A stretch of DNA of 8,870 nucleotides, taken from contig JAOUEB010000034.1 in the NCBI GenBank assembly GCA_029858925.1, positions 1 to 8,870 of the forward strand, written 5' to 3'. This document shows, in pieces, positions 6,172 to 8,870 of the stretch. The position numbers and the translations under genes were made by a program. This stretch comes from Nitrospira sp. (GTDB lineage: Bacteria > Nitrospirota > Nitrospiria > Nitrospirales > Nitrospiraceae). Under the pieces are notes generated by a model. That model ran no database searches. It was not told the DNA's origin and saw nothing but the letters and a program-made list of their open reading frames with translations. Every line of letters begins with the position of its first letter. Position 1 is the stretch's first letter.

Positions 6172-6792
6172 CTATCGGATGTCGGTGAACAGCCACGGTG
6201 CGTCCTGCTTGCGCCGGCGTTCGTAGGCCGTGATGGCCGCTTCGTGTTGGAGGGTCAGGCCGATGGAATCGAGCCCCCGATAGAGGCAATCTTTGCGGAA
6301 GGGGTCCACGTCGAATCGATAAGTGGTTCCATCCGGTGTCGTCACACGCTGGTCGCCGAGATCAACCGTGAGCCGGTAGCCTTCCGTGCCGATCACGTCT
6401 TTCATAAGGGACAAGACCTCGTCCGCTTTCAGCACGACCGGCAAGATCCCATTCTGGAAACAATTGTTGTAAAAAATGTCGGCGAAGCTCGGAGCGATCA
6501 CACAGCGGAACCCTTGATCGAGCAGAGCCCACGGCGCATGCTCACGGGATGAGCCGCTGCCGAAGTTGTCCCGCGTCAGCAAGATCGTGGCTCCCTGATA
6601 GCGGGCTTGATTCAAAAAGAAGTCAGGATCGGGCGATCCGTCTTTGTTCTTGCGCCAATCGAAAAACAGCCCTTCGCGGAGGCCGGTCCGCTTGATCGTC
6701 TTCAAGAACTGTTTGGGGATGATCTGGTCCGTGTCGACGTTGACCCGATCGAGCGGAGCGACCAGGCCAGTCAGTTGCGTGAAAGCTTGCAT
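6172..6792 (-). CDS. leuD: 3-isopropylmalate dehydratase, small subunit
   Basis: This 206-residue LeuD pairs with LeuC to isomerise 2-isopropylmalate to 3-isopropylmalate in leucine synthesis (cytoplasm). Visible signatures are [16 protein letters not shown] (17-32), the swivel-domain substrate loop [14 protein letters not shown] (77-90), [19 protein letters not shown] (101-119) and [19 protein letters not shown] (163-181). At about 200 residues this is the long proteobacterial-type LeuD rather than the ~165-residue archaeal type. It looks complete. GAGGAA (on the plus strand TTCCTC, 6796-6801) precedes the ATG by 3 nt. It lies 107 nt after leuC and 20 nt before the small membrane-protein gene. 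Confidence 0.97.
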   Translation of the reverse strand: MQAFTQLTGLVAPLDRVNVDTDQIIPKQFLKTIKRTGLREGLFFDWRKNKDGSPDPDFFLNQARYQGATILLTRDNFGSGSSREHAPWALLDQGFRCVIAPSFADIFYNNCFQNGILPVVLKADEVLSLMKDVIGTEGYRLTVDLGDQRVTTPDGTTYRFDVDPFRKDCLYRGLDSIGLTLQHEAAITAYERRRKQDAPWLFTDIR

Positions 6793-6899
6793 AAGTTCCT
6801 CGTTAGGCGTGAAACGTGAAAGGCAAGGCGCCGTGCGTCTGTTTCGATCTGTGCGTCAATCTCTCCTCACGTCTCACCCCTGACCCCTCACGTGGCTTC
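6793..6899. repeat. Repeat-rich leuC-leuD spacer
   Basis: The 107-nt gap within the operon carries short repeated words. At 6808-6822 the plus strand has the iteration CGTGAAACGTGAAAG; at 6866-6894 it has alternating TCACGT and C-rich TSACCCC units (TCACGTCTCACCCCTGACC, then CCTCACGTG). On the message these read as ACGTGAGGGG-type units. I recall similar iterated CGTGAAAC and GTGAGGGG words between genes in Nitrospira genomes. No gene or clear terminator is visible, so it probably acts as an untranslated spacer. The leuD ribosome site is at its edge. Confidence 0.5.
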
Positions 6900-8303
6900 T
6901 TATGTCCATGTCCTGATGTCCACGAAGTGCCCTTCGATCGCAGCGGCGACGGCCATAGCCGGCGACACCAGATGTGTTCTGCCTCCCGCCCCTTGGCGGC
7001 CCTCGAAGTTCCGATTGCTCGTGGATGCGCATCGTTCGCCCGGTTGGAGCACATCGGCATTCATCGCGAGACACATGCTGCAGCCCGCTTCTCGCCATTC
7101 GAACCCGGCATCGAGAAAAACACGATCTAGCCCTTCCGCCTCCGCTTGCTGCTTGATGAGTCCCGATCCAGGCACCACCATGGCGTGCACGGCCTTCGAG
7201 ACCTTCTTACCCTTCGCGAGGCTTGCGGCCAACCGGAGGTCCTCGATTCTGGAATTGGTGCAGGAGCCGATAAAGACCTTGTCGATTCTGATATCGGTGA
7301 TCGGCATGTTGGGGATGAGGCCCATGTATTCCAGGGCCCGTTCCGTCGCGTGCTTCGTGTTTTCGTCTGAGATCGTGCGCGGGTCCGGCACGTTCTGATC
7401 CACGCCGAGCACCATGCCGGGATTGGTCCCCCAACTCACTTGCGGCGCAATGTCTTCCGCCCGCAAGGTCACCGTCACGTCATGCCGGGCCTGCGGATCG
7501 GTCTTGAGCTCATGCCAGGCTTTTACCGCTTGTTCGAAGAGGTCGCCTTTAGGCGCGAGCGGACGTCCTTTGATATAGGCGATCGTTTTTTCATCCGGAG
7601 CCACCATGCCGGCGCGGGCCCCGCCTTCGATCGACATATTGCAGAGCGTCATCCGGCCTTCCATGCTCAGGGCGCGAATGGCTGAGCCGGTATATTCGAT
7701 GACGTAGCCGGTCCCTCCGGCGGTGCCGATCTTTCCAATGATGGCGAGGACGATGTCTTTGGCTGAGCATCGATCCGACAAGGTGCCGTCGACACGGATC
7801 TCCATCGTCTTGGGCCGCTTCTGAATCAAACATTGGGTCGCCAGCACATGTTCGACTTCGCTGGTTCCGATGCCGAACGCCAGTGCCCCGAACGCGCCGT
7901 GGGTCGATGTGTGAGAGTCTCCGCAGACAATCGTCGTGCCCGGCAGCGTGAATCCTTGCTCAGGCCCGATGACATGGACGATGCCTTGCCTGATGTCGTT
8001 CATGCCGTACAGCGTGATTCCAAAATCCCGGCAATTGTCCTCCAGGGTTTGGATTTGCTTAGCGCTGATCGGGTCCGCAATCGCGAGTTTCCGGTCGGTG
8101 GTCGGAACATTGTGATCGGGCACCGCGAGCGTGGCAGCAGCTCGTCGTGCCCGGCGGCCCGCAAGTTTCAGCCCTTCAAATGCCTGTGGGGATGTGACTT
8201 CATGGACGAGCTGCCGATCGATGTACAGTAGCGTAGTACCATCCGGTTCTACGCGGACGATATGGGATTCCCAGATTTTGTCGAATAATGTCAAACTTGC
8301 CAT
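6900..8303 (-). CDS. leuC: 3-isopropylmalate dehydratase, large subunit
   Basis: This 467-residue aconitase-superfamily subunit carries the [4Fe-4S] cluster of isopropylmalate isomerase. The ligands are visible: C348 in [12 protein letters not shown], and C408 and C411 in GCSMC. Other family blocks are DHNVPTTDR (63-71), [20 protein letters not shown] (126-145) and [15 protein letters not shown] (226-240). The C-terminal [18 protein letters not shown] (428-445) and [10 protein letters not shown] complete it. ATG 8303 ([14 protein letters not shown]) is the start: GAGGAA (plus strand TTCCTC, 8310-8315) lies just upstream. The frame stays open to 8507, but the extra residues do not resemble the family and contain the promoter. 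It is the first gene of leuC-leuD-small protein. Confidence 0.97.
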   Translation of the reverse strand: MASLTLFDKIWESHIVRVEPDGTTLLYIDRQLVHEVTSPQAFEGLKLAGRRARRAAATLAVPDHNVPTTDRKLAIADPISAKQIQTLEDNCRDFGITLYGMNDIRQGIVHVIGPEQGFTLPGTTIVCGDSHTSTHGAFGALAFGIGTSEVEHVLATQCLIQKRPKTMEIRVDGTLSDRCSAKDIVLAIIGKIGTAGGTGYVIEYTGSAIRALSMEGRMTLCNMSIEGGARAGMVAPDEKTIAYIKGRPLAPKGDLFEQAVKAWHELKTDPQARHDVTVTLRAEDIAPQVSWGTNPGMVLGVDQNVPDPRTISDENTKHATERALEYMGLIPNMPITDIRIDKVFIGSCTNSRIEDLRLAASLAKGKKVSKAVHAMVVPGSGLIKQQAEAEGLDRVFLDAGFEWREAGCSMCLAMNADVLQPGERCASTSNRNFEGRQGAGGRTHLVSPAMAVAAAIEGHFVDIRTWT

Positions 8304-8349
8304 AACCAATTCCTCGTTGGGCGCCTTCAGCGAATCCAAAACGCGCCAC

Positions 8350-8379
8350 ATTATACATAGCCGATCGGCCGCATGCCAG
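8350..8379 (-). promoter_or_regulatory. sigma70-type promoter of the leuCD operon
   Basis: On the minus strand a perfect TATAAT (8355-8350) follows CTGGCA (8379-8374, four of six matches to TTGACA) with an 18-nt spacer. Predicted transcription start is near 8343, giving a ~40-nt leader that ends in the GAGGAA ribosome site. The spacer holds the 10-bp palindrome GCCGATCGGC (8360-8369), well placed for a repressor, though I cannot name one. The leader is too short for a leu-type attenuator peptide or a T-box. Confidence 0.65.
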
Positions 8380-8425
8380 GGACATGGCGCCCCTTGCGTC
8401 GCGTTCATGTCCGTGTTAGCAGAAC

Positions 8426-8458
8426 GATCAATCGGTTCCGTCGCGCCGTCCATTGATC
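8426..8458. promoter_or_regulatory. Inverted repeat in the leuC/MEKHLA divergent region
   Basis: GATCAAT (8426-8432) and ATTGATC (8452-8458) form a perfect 7-bp inverted repeat with 26 nt between centres (19-nt gap). It lies 15 nt before the MEKHLA-protein ATG and about 50 bp upstream of the leuC -35. Candidate dyad operator, with no direct evidence of function. Confidence 0.3.
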
Positions 8459-8472
8459 CGAATTGGGCGAGT

Positions 8473-8870
8473 ATGACTCCTTTGATATGGACACGTCCAT
8501 CAGTCATCGCCTGGTCGACACAGGTGCTCGACAGCTTCCGCCATTGGACCGGCCGCGACTTACTCGTCCGATCCGGCTCGATTGAAGATCAAGCCCATTC
8601 GCTATTTGCCGCGCCGTTCGTTGTCGTGTCGCATGGGACGGGGGCGGACCCGATTCTGAACTACGGGAATCAGACGGCGCTCGATCTATGGGAGATGACG
8701 TGGGAGCAGTTGACCCGCACGCCCTCGCGTCACACGGCTGAGCCGGTGAATCGAGAGGAGCGCGCCCGCATGCTTCGGCTGGTGGAGGCGCAGGGGTTCT
8801 ATGATCGTTATCGAGGTGTGCGAATCTCGGCGACCGGCCGCCGCTTTCTTGTGGAAGACGCCATTGTGTG
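8473..8870 (+). CDS. MEKHLA-domain protein, N-terminal part (runs off window)
   Basis: An open frame of 132 codons reaches the right edge without a stop. The sequence [20 protein letters not shown], then [60 protein letters not shown], and [19 protein letters not shown] matches the bacterial stand-alone MEKHLA domain. This PAS-like domain of about 150 residues was first described in plant HD-ZIP III proteins. Only the last few residues are probably missing. No ligand or function is established for bacterial members. ATG 8473 is preferred because family-like sequence begins soon after it. An in-frame ATG at 8407 would add 22 residues of unfamiliar sequence and cover the inverted repeat at 8426-8458. 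Neither start has a strong ribosome site. Divergent from leuC. Confidence 0.85.
   Translation, partial: MTPLIWTRPSVIAWSTQVLDSFRHWTGRDLLVRSGSIEDQAHSLFAAPFVVVSHGTGADPILNYGNQTALDLWEMTWEQLTRTPSRHTAEPVNREERARMLRLVEAQGFYDRYRGVRISATGRRFLVEDAIV

Noticed and set aside
6152..6289. Longer small-protein gene starting at 6289
   Set aside because: The extension lies entirely inside leuD in another frame; the GGAAGGA site and hydrophobic segment support 6151.
8304..8507. Longer leuC starting at 8507
   Set aside because: A clear ribosome site and the family N-terminus sit at 8303, and the extension contains the TATAAT promoter.

Overview
The window is a stretch of a GC-rich (roughly 60 percent, judged by eye) Gram-negative chromosome. 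Protein style, leuCD spacer repeats and the small inverted-repeat element suggest Nitrospira or a close relative in the Nitrospirota. That is an inference from remembered sequence style, not a database result. All genes are housekeeping or conserved families. I see no tRNA, rRNA, CRISPR, phage or transposase gene.

Layout. 1-306 (-): N-terminal part of a secreted protein, possibly M1-peptidase-like. 318-1103 (-): a double-receiver response regulator 11 nt upstream of it. 1205-3669 (-): a tight run transcribed phoH, ybeY, ftsY; phoH and ybeY are separated by a single TAA, in the same frame, and ybeY and ftsY by 2 nt. A sigma70-like promoter for the run lies at 3711-3740. 3676-4413 (-): a decayed cysQ/inositol-monophosphatase-family gene with an in-frame TGA, no C-terminal third, and an N-terminus replaced by a degenerate copy of a repeat. 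4551-5606 (+): corA. 5618-5813: a 196-bp element with perfect 20-bp terminal inverted repeats, between convergent genes. 5810-6151 (-): a small membrane-anchored protein of unknown function. 6172-8303 (-): leuD and leuC, with a clear promoter at 8350-8379. 8473 to the end (+): the start of a MEKHLA-domain protein, divergent from leuC.

How the genes fit together. phoH-ybeY-ftsY joins RNA/ribosome quality control (PhoH-family ATPase, YbeY endoribonuclease) with the SRP receptor. leuC-leuD encode the two subunits of isopropylmalate isomerase, and the small membrane protein follows 20 nt later, probably co-transcribed. The most informative part is 3676-5813. Here a non-autonomous repeat family occurs twice about 1.3 kb apart, flanking corA: one intact copy and one degenerate copy fused to a dead cysQ. 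This looks like a local scar of repeat insertion and gene loss. No complete novel system is evident.
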